Positions 11,737 through 22,990 of a stretch of DNA of 64,000 bases are shown here, one piece after another (the first letter of the stretch is position 1; each line of letters starts with the position of its first letter). The position numbers were made by a program, and so were the translations under genes. Source of the stretch: Prostheceraeus crozeri (lineage: Eukaryota; Platyhelminthes; Polycladida; Euryleptidae); contig CAJQUW010013680.1 in assembly GCA_907163375.1 (NCBI GenBank), forward strand, positions 186,001 to 250,000, written 5' to 3'. The notes under the pieces were generated by a model. The model ran no database searches, was not told the origin of the DNA, and saw only the letters and a list, made by a program, of their open reading frames with translations.

Positions 11737-12660
11737 AAAATATAACTATTTTAATTATTCATATTATTTTATGTCACTTAATTGCTATAATTATTGTAAA
11801 AACGTAATTTATATTTATTTGATTGTTATTATGCTTATGCTTGAGCTCCTATGATTTCAAATGATTTATCACCTGATTTCTGCGCATGTAGGTAATAGGG
11901 TTTGCTTCAATGTTTATGCACTTGGTGATCAGCCTGGACCGGCGAAATCGATTTTGACATCTTATCATTTTGAGCGTTGAAAGACTTATACTTTAATTAT
12001 TACGTCATCTATTATGTTCAATAATGACTCCATCTTCACTCTTTCACAATCCTATCTGAAAACGTTTAAGTTATCTTTAGAAAGCAATTTTCATCAAAGT
12101 TCTGAGACTTAGCTTGCATACTAAGAAAGTGTCAGAGCAATCAAAGTTTGTTTCCAATGGCTTTTCTATGCGCAATGCATATTCAGTTAAGTTCGCCACA
12201 GTCCAATGCGGACGTTACTCACAAGGGCATCTCTCCCTTTACTGTTTCCATACTTCCTCGAAACTTAGCGATGTCGCTCATAATTCTCAATTCCCTGTTT
12301 CTCGTCTCTGCAAAGTACCTCTCTATAATGCTTAGCACTAGAACGTCCGTCACTTTTATTTTCATTGTCCCTGTTTATAATGCGTTCTGATTTCTTCAAA
12401 CATTCCATTCTCCGCCCATCCGCCAACTTTGTTTCAGTTCTCTCTCTCTCTCTCTGTTCCATTCGACCAGACTGGCATCATTATTTTGCAGAATTGTTAC
12501 ATTATCTGCACGTTCTTTGGTCATGCCTAGAGCACTGATGCATAACCGATGGAAAACCACTCTCTGTAGAATTGTTAGGATATTCTCACTGATCATAGTT
12601 ATCGCAACATCCACTACTATTTTTGTCGTACCGTATCGATATCTAACTACACATTCACAC
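11737..12660. other. No supported gene; short CT microsatellite
   Basis: AT-rich sequence with a (TC)n tract near 12440-12457. The motif GACCGGCGAAAT occurs at about 11669 and again at about 11938. No gene recognised. Confidence 0.4.
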
Positions 12661-12763
12661 GTTGGTTGTCTGAATCTGATATTCTTTCTCCAGTCTTGAA
12701 GCTTTACATATTTCCTGTGTATACTGTTCAAATTGCTTTGCATCTTGAAGATTTTGAATATTG
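12661..12763 (-). CDS. Possible coiled-coil exon
   Basis: After a moderate acceptor (GATATCAG) the minus strand reads NIQNLQDAKQFEQYTQEICK and then ASRLEKEYQIQTTN, before a GTGTGA donor. The composition is charged and Gln/Glu/Lys-rich with hydrophobic spacing that suits a coiled coil. It lies downstream of the LRR exons on the same strand, and some centrosomal or ciliary LRR proteins continue into coiled coils, so it could belong to that gene. This is inference: both splice sites are only fair, and the phase linking it to the LRR exons is not established. Confidence 0.25.
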
Positions 12764-14248
12764 CTGATATCATTTATAGGAAATTTGGAATTTTATTTTA
12801 TTCTGACAGAATACATGCAAATCTGTAGAATTATCTAAAGACCCCTCTTGCTACTTAGAAAACCGTTTGAAAGTAGCACAAATATAAGCAGCAAAATATA
12901 TTGAAAAGGAAACAATACAACTGAAATTGAATCGTGGACTTCTTACTTTAATCCACGACTAAATGCATTTTTTTATTCGTTTCGTAATTATTCTCCCCAA
13001 TTCTACAGCATGGGTTGATTTCCACAGCAACTGATGAAATTTATGTGAGTTCTGCAGAAATCCCAATCGTGAATTTCCATTATTATGTTTCCGAGGGAGT
13101 GCGTAAATATTTTTCTTTATTTCCCTCTCCATGAAAAAATGAATTTAGAAACATTATGAAATTAATTTCGTACAACACCACTGCAATGAAGACTCATAAG
13201 AGCTCAATTGCATAGCAATGTACGAAAAGTTTACGGTAGACTTCACTTTTACTTTAAGACTGTTGTGTTATAAGTCGACAGCAATCATCAGCTAGATGAT
13301 TATGTAACTTGATAGAAATACTGAAAATTTATGAGTATACGTCGGAAATACTATTGGAAAGCCATGTATATTAAGCGCTTTTTGCAAAAAATTCCTTTGT
13401 GATAGATGCTGTCCATTCTGAATTTGTATAGACAATTGTCATTACTGACTATATGCTACATTGTTAAGAAAAAATGAAATATACTATAGTAAGAGATATA
13501 TACAGATTACAAAAGGTGCAATATAATAACAATAACATGTAGAACGCAGAAAAAAATGTATGATGTATATACTCGTACAGGTGCTCACATGAATGAAGAC
13601 TGTAAAAGTGAAATATATTATATTATAAGTATAATATATACAGTGTACGTACATATAATTAATATAATATAATTATAGTTATATTTTAATTATAATAAAT
13701 AACTATTATACTTAATTAATACATATATATATATATATATATATATGATAAGTATACATTATAAGTTTAAAGACTGTATAAAAAGTTTAAATATGAGCAC
13801 TATATACAGATGATGCTGGTGAATGGCAATTATGAAGGAATCAAGTTAAGGGAACTTGGGATAACGGAAGTTCGCTTACTTTTTGACCCCTGTATCCCCT
13901 AAGACCCAACAAACAGCTTTTCATTATTGCGAATGACATTTTTGTTCATAGTTGACACAGAACATCAACATACTAGTCAAAAAATTTCATTGCAATTAGA
14001 GATGCAATGCGCTTCAAGAAAAATTTCGACTGTGAGCCTAATCCTGATGTTGTAGTGAATATCAACGGAACAAAGAACGATTTTTCTACTTGGGTTACTC
14101 TACTTTCATATGTTCGTTTCTCTTCTAATTAATGTTGTAATATGATATGATTTTAACTTTGTTCAGGTATGATGAAGAGTGGGGGTTTATAATTCTGATG
14201 TCAAAAAACAATTGTCTAATGTTCTCCAAACTCCTCTCGCAGACATCA
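12764..14248. other. Intron or spacer with AT microsatellite
   Basis: Strongly AT-rich. About 13610-13746 is a low-complexity AT tract ending in a (TA)n run at about 13725-13746. No exon supported. Confidence 0.5.
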
Positions 14249-14355
14249 TCAATCTGCACGATCTTTTGTAGTCCCTGATAGAAGAAGGATGTCATTTTCC
14301 ACTGGAATCAGCTCAAGTTCTGTGTTGACATCCTTACAAACATCACGCATAGATT
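14249..14355 (-). CDS. Possible terminal exon, unassigned
   Basis: A good acceptor (CCTGTTATTTCAG) precedes an open stretch reading SMRDVCKDVNTELELIPVEN and then DILLLSGTTKDRAD before TGA. It lies about 280 bp downstream of the last LRR exon on the same strand. However, the LRR exons all end in phase 0, while this frame needs an incoming 1-base codon part, so it does not join them directly. An intermediate exon or chance would explain it. Confidence 0.25.
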
Positions 14356-14632
14356 CTGAAATAACAGGATTATGACGCAAAGAAAAAATGCTATTATGAG
14401 CGCATACCAGCATATGAGAATATGTGGGACTACTGCAATTATATAATGTTGCTGCAAGTTTACAAGTGTTGCAACAAAGTATATACGATACATTTTTGAA
14501 AGCAACCATTTGAAACCATCTATTACTTCATGTTGTATTTGTAAGTCAAAAAAACTTTCCAGCAGAATTAAAAATATTGAAAATACCGATGGAAAATCAG
14601 CGAAAGCTTTGAAATCAAGAAACAAAACTTAC

Positions 14633-14704
14633 CTTCACATTGAATAGAAAAGTAATTTCTTTGATTTTATTTGAAGACAAATCTAATATCCGGGTTTTTG
14701 GAAA
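14633..14704 (-). CDS. LRR protein, 24-residue LRR exon
   Basis: A 72-bp exon between acceptor GTTTCCAG and donor GTAAGT encodes FPKTRILDLSSNKIKEITFL plus FNVK. This is a textbook leucine-rich repeat unit (L-D-L-S-x-N-x-I). It is in phase 0 at both ends and exactly one repeat long, as in many LRR genes. It follows the exon at 14768-14857 in frame across a 63-bp intron. The next exon to the left was not found with confidence. Confidence 0.8.
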
Positions 14705-14767
14705 CTGGAAACGTTAACAGCACATTAGGTAAATTTGCAGAAGTGAATGAATATGATGATTGTTTAC

Positions 14768-14857
14768 CTTCTTCAGATTTGGAATAGACGACAGACCTCT
14801 ATCACGAAGATCTATTTCAAAAACAGAGTTGCAGTCCATTTCCTGCGCCTTCTCCAA
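14768..14857 (-). CDS. LRR protein, first LRR exon
   Basis: A 90-bp exon (acceptor ATTTTTAG, donor GTAAAC) encodes LEKAQEMDCNSVFEIDLRDR and then GLSSIPNLKK. I-D-L-R-x-x-G-L-x-x-I-P is the start of an LRR tract. Both ends are phase 0, so it joins the upstream exon (ending PTTEEI) and the downstream exon (starting FPKTRIL) without a frame change. This gives three consecutive in-phase exons, which is strong evidence for a real host gene. The specific family member could not be named. Confidence 0.8.
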
Positions 14858-15345
14858 CTAAAAATAATCGGAAAAGTCATAAGTGCATTACAAAAGTGAC
14901 ACATTTTGAATTTGATATCAACGTTTTGTTATTAATATTGCTTTTCAAAATAATAAGGAGGCATTGTCTTTTAACAGCAAGCTAGAAAACAATGAATTAA
15001 TTGATTAAAGCAGGATTGCAATTGTTGCTACATTTTGAGATCTTTATAGCTAGTACTGCCAAGAGCAATGAATGCATGATGATACAACATTTTACATGGC
15101 ATATTTACTTGGCGATCAATTCAATGGAGTAGAATAGATTTTGAAATGGAAGCTTTAAAAATTCATCTATTGACTTCATACATCATTTCTTATCTACCTA
15201 TAATCATTATTTTCAAACAATGCGATGTCGTATATGCAGGAAAATCTTACTGTGAAAATTACCTTAGGATGCATATTGAACGCAAGATGTAGACATTTCC
15301 TGACTTTTTTAAACACATACAAAAATATCTTATCATTCTACTTAC

Positions 15346-15599
15346 AATTTCCTCTGTTGTTGGTACATTTTCTTTTGCAATCTTAGCCCCCTCAGCATCT
15401 GCATTTTCGACATTAACGAGTAATATGCCATCTTCTTTGTGCTGCTTCTCAATTTTCGATACGCCTGCCTTTGAAGGCGTCCGTTTTGATGGTTTTGGCA
15501 AATTTGACAGAAGATCCGGCATGGCTCCCTGCTGTGGTGTTATTCTGCCATAGTAGCCATGGCGTACTGGAGTCTTCTGTCCACGCTGCATCAATATAT
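15346..15599 (-). CDS. LRR protein, upstream basic-linker exon
   Basis: The exon lies between acceptor CTACATTTCAG and donor GTAAGT and starts with two bases of a split codon. It encodes a polar, Lys/Pro/Ser-rich stretch (MQRGQKTPVRHGYYGRITP, later LPKPSKRTPSKAG) ending NVPTTEEI. It leads in phase 0 into the first LRR exon. No domain is recognised in it; it probably forms a disordered region before the repeats. Upstream exons lie further right and were not found. Role unknown; LRR proteins with such linkers are often scaffold, ciliary or centrosomal proteins, but that is only a guess. Confidence 0.7.
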
Positions 15600-17249
15600 C
15601 TGAAATGTAGTTTCATAGCAAAACATTGAGTCTACACTTTTCGGAATTAGCTTGATCATATACGTATATGAATTACTCATTCTTAGCGTAATCATTTGAC
15701 TTTAAAGAACTTAAGAAGTATACCATCAGATGAATTAGTAAACCACTTTCATTTTTGTCATCATCAAAAATTAATTATCCATAGACTTTGCAGTTTTAAA
15801 AAATATCAAGTTAAGTAAAAGAGATCGACAATAAAAATATCTAACATGTACTAGGAAGAGTTTCACCATGCTTTGAAAATGAACACAAACGTTAGAGGAT
15901 TACGCGAAGAATCACTCGAACATGCTAAATGCATGTACGATACAACCAATGTACTTTTTAAAAAAAATTGCAATCACAGGAACAAATTGGGGAATTTTTG
16001 ACTTAATGCTTCGAGATTCTTTAACGAGAGTGACAAATTATCATTTATGCATAGCAGTTCATCAAATTGTTTAATTTGTTGCAACCTGATCTCACATCAG
16101 AACATAGACAAAGAAAAATACAATATAGAAATATGCATAAGGTGTCACAGAAGATACACAAGGTTATTAAAAGCAATCTTATCATAGGAAAAACAGAAAT
16201 AGTCTAAGATGCTATTTACAAAAAGAGATCTACCATAAACTATGAAATAGAACAACATGAAAAGCGAGTGGTACTCAAGTAAACTACGATAAATAAGGTA
16301 ATAAAACTCCATCAACACAACCATTTAACAAATTTAGGATGTTTTGAATGCAAGGGCTTCAAGTGATTTGAGTTTTACATTATTTCTTTCTGGGCATAGT
16401 GTTTTTCATTGAATCTCGAAACCTTAAGTCAAAAGTCACGCTTTATATTTCTGTGATAGTCAGAAGCCATTTTTCAAAAAGTAAAATCTTACAGGAATGG
16501 CTAGAGAGTCTAAAGCACGTCTACGCATATGTACGATTGAGAATCACACAGATTCTGTTCTCCTGGCAATTGATTATGTATCAATTACATCGTCTCTGAA
16601 AAGTGGAAAACATTACTTGTATGAGCGTAGAAGTCTCTTTTTTTCGATAAATCATTCTGTTTCTAATCAACTGCGAAGTTTCTCCTAATTGGCTTCCTGT
16701 TCGCCTTGCAGGAATCATATAATTGCTTAAGGGGGAGGGGTTTCAAAGGCCGATCATGGGGGAGGGAGTTGGTTAACGAAAACGCTTGCCTAATCGCCTA
16801 AAATTCAAGTCTTGTAGTGCTTCAGAACCTAGACAGAAGTTAATTACAAGTGAAAATACATTCACTCCGGATAATTGCTGAATGAATAAACATAAATATA
16901 CCTACCTCCTTTCAAAAGTCTTCAATAGGCAATTGAAGAGAATGATGAGCAGTTTCAGAGGGAAGAAGACCCAAATCTTCCCATCCCTTGATATGAAAAC
17001 ATTGTTGACCTTTTAACAGTGCAATTTGACCGAGACAGATTTTTCCAATTTTGACATATCGTTCGTTCTGATTTTTAAGGCGCTTTGACTTTTACGTTTA
17101 AGCATTTGGTCAGTTTCCTCGCAGCCTTTTCATTAGAATTTTGCGACTTGTTGCATGCGGACAAGTTGCTGGACGATGTTTAGTAAATACAAATATTTCA
17201 GATTTTCTGTGTTAAACCTCATTTTAATTGGATGAATTTTAATCTCATT
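15600..17249. other. No supported gene
   Basis: AT-rich, probably intron of the LRR gene or upstream spacer. A plus-strand frame at 16497-16688 follows a possible acceptor (TCTTACAG) but resembles no family I know. Confidence 0.4.
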
Positions 17250-18670
17250 TAGATAGCGAATGCTGCAACGCCTAGATAGAAGTCACCGCTTCCACTTGGC
17301 GCGATCGAGGGCGTCATCTTGCTTGGCGCTGACATTCTTCAAGCCCTCCTTCAGTCGATCCAACCATCGTCTCCGTAGTCGCCTGCCCAGTGGACTGAGC
17401 AGCGTTGCACTTTTGATCACAGAGTCTTCATCACTACGAATAGCATGGTCATACCACCTTAGCCGAGCTTCTCTCATCTTCTTCGTGATACGAGTAGGTG
17501 CAATTCCCAATCGCTTTCGGACGTCGGCGTTTGGTGCGTAATCCCACCTTGTATAGCCGAGGCACCATCGTACAATTCGCATTTCCATAGTATGGAGTGC
17601 TTGCTCCTGCTTCCCCGTGGTCGGCCAGCATTCTGATCCGTAGAGGGCGACTGGGCCTACGACTGAACTGTAAACTTTCGACTAAAGGCGTTCAGGCATG
17701 CGTCTTTCGCTGAGGATTCCTGTTGTCTGGCGGCACTTCAACCATGCTGCGCTCACCCCAGCTTTAATTTCGGACTGTAGTTTGTGCACTCCGCCATTCC
17801 TTTGCCCTTCCAGACAGGGTAGGTTACACTGGTGGACCAGACTGCCGGGGTCTCTCCAAGCTGCAAGATGCGGTCGAAGACGTTTTTGCGAGAATCAAGG
17901 CGCCTTGATATCAAAGGAGCTTCCACACTTCAACAGGAAAATCATCAGGGCCATTTGACTTCGATTTCTTCATCTTCTTAATGGCGGCTGCTACTTCTAT
18001 AGTGCTTATCGGCTCCACAGGTCCACGGATAGGATCAGCGCTTTGTGTTGGTGGATGTCAGGTGGGCTTATCAGAACCCGATTTTCATCATTTTTGATGA
18101 ACTTAACCTGGCCATTATCCAGCGATGAGTGGTAACGAGCACGAGTCTCGTAGAGTTGGTCATAGTCCTCAGCTTTAGCCATTGTAGCAACGAGTAATCA
18201 GTGTTGGGGTCCGATGTTGGATGACGGGATGACCTTGGCGTTTGTTGTCATTCTTAGATCCCAACGGCGGATTAGCCTATAATCAATTTGGGTCTCCCGT
18301 CCTCCAGTCGAGTAGGTAATCAGGTGTGCAGGTTTCTTCTTAAAGAAGGCATTAGTGATTGCCAAATTGTGTGCTGCTACGCAGTCTAGATCTCGGCGTC
18401 CATCGTTATTTTTGGATCCATATCCTTGACCACCGTGGACTCGCTCGTATCCGTTTCTGTCATGACCAACGTGTCCGTTGAGGTCTCCACCAACCGCTAC
18501 ATGCTCTTCAGGCTCAAATGGCGTAAATGAACATCCAGGACTTCCCAAAACTTGTCCTTTTCACTTTCCGGGCAGTTGGTCTGTGGTGCATAGCACGAGA
18601 CCACTCGGAGTATCGTGACGCCAGTATCAATGCCTACACATTATGTGCTCGCTCGCCATTATAAAATAAC
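17250..18670 (-). pseudogene. RTE-like LINE with most of the RT deleted
   Basis: On the minus strand about 18640-18198 encodes the apurinic-type endonuclease domain: VSCYAPQTNCPESEKDKFWE, then VAVGGDLNGHVG, then LITYSTGGRETQIDY with the catalytic-type Asp. About 17588-17283 encodes the C-terminal part (MREARLRWYDHAIRSDEDS, later RRRWLDRLKEGLKN and DRAKW). Between them only scraps are left (for example ATMAKAEDYDQLYETRARYH and a PDDFPVEVWKLL-like segment), so most of the reverse transcriptase is lost. Both end domains match endonuclease-reverse transcriptases of the RTE/BovB-like group. Several frame changes make it inactive. Confidence 0.8.
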
Positions 18671-18679
18671 TTTCTTTGT

Positions 18680-19035
18680 TGTCCGAAATTCAGAATACAG
18701 AAAGAACGCAATGAAATTTGTCGACGGCAAGACCGAGCTTTTTAAGACGATAACAGAATTTAATTGGGCCACAGTTAGCGGTTGAGATGTCGTCCAACTT
18801 GATGAGCATTCCTGAAAAGTCGGCAAAAAACTTTTCAAAAGACACTGAATCGGCTTTGAGGTGCTTTTCAGGCCAAAGGGTGCATTATTCAAAAAGTTCA
18901 TATGGTGTTGTAATGGCGATCCTTCCTCGGGTGCCATTGACACTTGATGATCCCCACGCACTAAGCCAATTTTCTTCACAGATAACTTGGAAGTGAAATC
19001 GTGAATTGCGGATACCGGAAACCAGAAGTCGAAGG
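18680..19035 (-). mobile_element. Gypsy-type LTR retrotransposon fossil (RT fragment)
   Basis: The minus strand retains pieces of a Ty3/Gypsy reverse transcriptase: FPVSAIHDFTSKL, a GLVRGDHQVSMAPEE block and APFGLKSTSKPIQCLL, in the usual order. No LTRs were recognised beside it. It is a short, broken, clearly old remnant next to the RTE-like LINE. Confidence 0.65.
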
Positions 19036-19964
19036 TCAAAATGTTCACATGTTCATATGACATATGTTCATATGACTCCTGTCTCCACAATCACTCCCAA
19101 CCGCCAGGATTAGGAGCGACTTGCAGCGACGACGACAATGAACTATTAGATCTCTTGAAGCGAAAGTTGCTCACTTCTACGACCTGGAAAAATCTCTACG
19201 TGAAGTTGTTTTTAAGCATCGTAAACTATTGTTTAGCTATTGCTCTTCAAGCATATATAAAAGCAAGTCTAACTCAAAAATCTCTTTTATATAAATTGAT
19301 GAAACTGATGATTACTTAATTTGCAATGCATACATACCCTTTGTTGTAACATGATAACATATTTGCTGTTTATGTATACACTATGCAACAAGGATTATGT
19401 AACAGAGATGCCAGTATGTGAAACAATATCGTTGATGTGCTCCAATCACGAATCCGATGCTCGATTTGATGCTGCACATCCAGTTTTGCTGCAATTTGAA
19501 TTTCTTGAAAATTTACTATTTTTAAATTTTGATAAGTAGTAGTAAGATTATAGTCGATATGGCAACCTTCACGAGACAACAAATTTCGTTTATACGGATA
19601 TGTGTATGAGACTCGTATATGTCAGATTTTACTTAAAGCTCATAGAAGCCAATCTGATCGATTTTTCATTGGAATTTATCACGAATTCGGCATAAGATTA
19701 CCTTAGAATATGCCACTTAGTGATACCTTAAATGTGGTTCGAGCTTTAGTAAAGAAGGCTGCATTATCTTTTTGAACCCTACGCTCAGTTATCACGTTAT
19801 TACCCAGAACCTAGCGATTTTGGACTTTCTTTAAGATGCTTTTATTTATTAAGCACTCATCCTATTGCAATGCAAGTTGATATATACAACAGTTCTAGCA
19901 TACACGTATTCCCTATCAAATGATTACGGCATTATTGATGATTGTTGTATAAAAAGTAAAAAAA
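19036..19964. other. No feature seen
   Basis: AT-rich spacer between transposon remnants, with only short frames. Confidence 0.4.
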
Positions 19965-21266
19965 ATCGCTTATGTGGTTCCTATTCCGAAAAACTCGAAC
20001 TCAGCAGGGAAGGAATATCGCCCCATTTCTCTTCTACCAATTGCAGCAAAAGTTCTGTAGAAGGTAGTCCTTAAAAGATGGTATTGTTCAATCACACCAA
20101 AGTTGGAGCCACATCAATTTGCTTTCATTCCAAGATTAGGCCAGGGAACTGTCGCAGCTTTAACCTTTTTGATGAACAAAATTTTGTCCTTTCTTGACTC
20201 ACCAGCCCTGTTCGTCTGCTGTCAATCGATTTCGCCAAGGCATTCGACAAATTGCCACATAGTACCATTCTGTCATCACTTGCTTCCTTTGATGCACCGA
20301 GGGAGCTCATCCATTGGATTGATTCTCACTTTATGAATAGAATGCAAGTAGTAAAAGTCGGAAACTCATTCTCTGGTTGTTACCAGGCTACCAGTAGTGT
20401 TCCCCAAGGTGGCGTGCTTTCTCCGATTTTATTCGCGCAAGCAGTGGAAAGTCTTTTGCCCCAATATCAGGACAGCATATTGATCAAATTTGCCGATGAC
20501 ATGTGTATGTTGCATTTTGTTCGTGATAATGAAGATGACCACTTATCAGAAGAACTTGATCACATTGTTTCTTGGTCACAATCACAAGGATTGACGTTTA
20601 ACAGCACAAAGACGAAATTAATGAACTTTCAGACAAAAATATCACTCTCGTTATCTCCATTGAAAGATCCTCACTCTGACTCGGTTAAGTTGAGTTATAT
20701 CCTCAACCAAACAATTGATTCCGATTTGTCATGGAATACTCATACTTGCAACATCCCATCGAAAATTCGCAAAAGAGTCTGCATGTTGTATTCTCTGCGT
20801 CAAGCGAAAGCACCTAAGACCGTGTTATGGACTGTGTACTGCACCATGATAAGATCAATTGCGAGCTACGGATATCCTGCCTGGTCTAGCATCAACAAAT
20901 GTCGCATGTTGAATCTCATCAAATTTTAAGATCGTTTGTGCTGAGTATTCGACCTACCTCGCAAAAAGAAATTTGTTGAGTTTTGTGATGGCCTAGGTGC
21001 GAGTTTAATGAATAAAGCATTATGTCCTTCTCATCCTTTGAACTCCATCTACAATCACGAGTCGACAAGGGAATCAGAGCAGGAGAGTAAAATCCAAAAC
21101 ATCTCGAAATGTCTGTTCTTTTATTAAATGCGCTTAGTCCGTAATTTTGTTTTTTGAGTTTTCTTATAGAGCAGATGTGTCACTTTTTATTGTGTAAACT
21201 GTAATACTATGTCCGAATGCATCATGACATGCAAATAAAGCAGTTATCATCATCATCATCATCATA
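19965..21266 (+). mobile_element. 5'-truncated LINE (CR1/Jockey-like) with (ATC)n tail
   Basis: It starts inside the reverse transcriptase (EYRPISLLPIAAKVL, QFAFIPRLGQGTVAALTFL, SIDFAKAFDKLPH). It continues as a 225-residue frame at 20252-20929 with SVPQGGVLSPILF, the catalytic FADDMCMLHF, SWSQSQGLTFNSTKTKLMNF and a C-terminal TIDSDLSWNTHT segment. The 5' third needs several frame changes. The 3' end has AATAAAG and a (CAT/ATC)n tail at about 21248-21265, the usual simple-repeat terminus of target-primed insertion. Dead on arrival from truncation. Clade assignment is approximate. Confidence 0.85.
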
Positions 21267-21270
21267 GATA

Positions 21271-21644
21271 CAACTCACTATTTAAAGTTGCAGCGATGCC
21301 CGGGTAAATTTGAGATTTGCAATTAGCAAGTTACTGAAATTCCGACGGGCATTTATTAAATATTACGTTGAACACACTACATGCAAATCGCCTATGTTAG
21401 TGCACCTGCAATAATTGATGAATGCTGCTTTTTGCAAACACAATGCAAATAGAATAATTAAATATTGAGTTGCATCCCCAATATAAAAATGAGTACATAC
21501 CTGAATAGCTGATATTTCATCAAATATCAGGAGTCATCAGCAAACCTAGCTCACATCTCTCAACATCGACACAACTCCCTATTTAAAGTTGCAGCCATAC
21601 CCGGGTAAATTTGAGATTTGCAATTAGCAAGTTGGTGAAATTCC
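21271..21644 (+). repeat. 73-bp direct repeats 301 bp apart
   Basis: The segment at 21271-21343 (CTATTTAAAGTTGCAGC and following, through GGGTAAATTTGAGATTTGC) recurs at 21572-21644 with about 5 mismatches. The first copy begins immediately after the LINE (ATC)n tail. The intervening 228 bp has no coding signal. It may be a local duplication or the ends of a small element. Confidence 0.75.
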
Positions 21645-22364
21645 ACAAATCACCTCGTAACTGGGCAACTCATTGGAAATCCTCGTAGAACACGAATTCA
21701 GGCATCAAGGTTCGTCGTATTCTTCATCACTCGATGAAATATGATGTCCATCTTCAGAATCTGATTCGATGTCACAATCGATGGATAAGAATCTTTCTCA
21801 AAATTCACTGGGAGAATTCGTCGAACGTCGTGCCATCATACCACACACCACGAGAAAAATGAGTGTGCGCAGAGCTACTACCTGACCTAGAGAATCAATA
21901 TGTTTCTCACTGTCCCCAGTGACTCATAAAATCTGCTGACACCATTTGTGAGCCAAACAGACTGCTGACAACATACCAACGATGCTGCTGACGTGATTTG
22001 GTTGTCAAAAATTCGATTAATAGTCGCAGTGAAGTAAAAATATCCAATACAACTCGGTATAAGGGCTCACATATTTAAAATATAGATTTCATAGAATGTA
22101 TCAATACATTTTTGGCTCTACCTTTTTATTTTATATATTCAAATGAACAAAGGAATCATTCCCTAACTAAACATTACACACTATTTCCGTTTCCAAAATT
22201 TCGTTACAAGATTCAGATTAATGTTTAGTTATTACATCTGTGAGGGGGATATAGTATCGACAGTGACTCAAAATGATGACTTATGAATTGCGCTATGAAG
22301 TTATTTTTCTGCAATGTAGTTTTCCACTAAATGTAGTTTAAATATATTTCCTTTTCACAGCATT
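21645..22364. other. No feature seen
   Basis: Non-coding sequence between repeat remnants; nothing recognised. Confidence 0.4.
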
Positions 22365-22990
22365 TCACTTTTCATTTCGTTTGTGAGAAAAAAACGAAAA
22401 CATTTCGATCATCATGGATTGATTCCACAATGATGACATCAAACAAAAGCTATGCCCTGACCTGAATGTTTTTGACCTCGTCATGGGTTTGCAAAACGGG
22501 AACGTGAAAAATGTAAAATGTAAATTTAGGTTCTGTCCGTAAACCAGCTGGTATGGTGAAAAGCCGTTGTGATTCACTATTGCGTTTTTTGCATTGACAG
22601 CCCATGCTAAAGCAATTCCAATGTTCATTTCTGGATTATTTTCTAGCATTTTACTAACTGCGGCATCTGTAACGGCATGACCCCTTCACAAATGCCATTT
22701 GACCGTGGAGATTCAGCGCCTGTCAACATCGAAGTGCTGCGCCATTTCTCGGAATATCTCGTTGAAGAATTCTCCTCCAATGTCGGTAACAAATTTCTCA
22801 GGTGCTCCTAAGCCGGACGCAATCCACATCGCTGACAACTTCCTAGTTATTACTCCTACCAAGGAAAATCTAGTGTGAAAATCAATCAAATGCAAGAAAT
22901 ATATACCTTTTCGAAACTCCTCTGGGGTTTGCCATTGCACCTCTGAGGTCCATTGCCACCGTTCTGTTATATATTTTGACAAGCTCTCAT
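22365..22990 (-). mobile_element. LTR-retrotransposon integrase fossil
   Basis: Minus-strand pieces of an integrase core: FLHLIDFHTRFSLVGVI, IASGLGAPEKFVTDIGGEFF, and further on IALAWAVNAKNAIVNHNGFS with PYQLVYGQNLNL. The last block is characteristic of a Copia-like invertebrate integrase group, but Gypsy kinship is not excluded. The fragment is broken, lacks LTRs and abuts the Tc1/mariner remnant at about 22980. Confidence 0.7.

Noticed and set aside
12265-12462. Overlapping Arg/Glu-rich frames
   Set aside because: They are largely produced by the CT microsatellite and lack any domain.
16497-16688. 63-residue plus-strand frame near a splice-acceptor-like site
   Set aside because: No known family, no matching donor, and AT-rich DNA yields such frames by chance.
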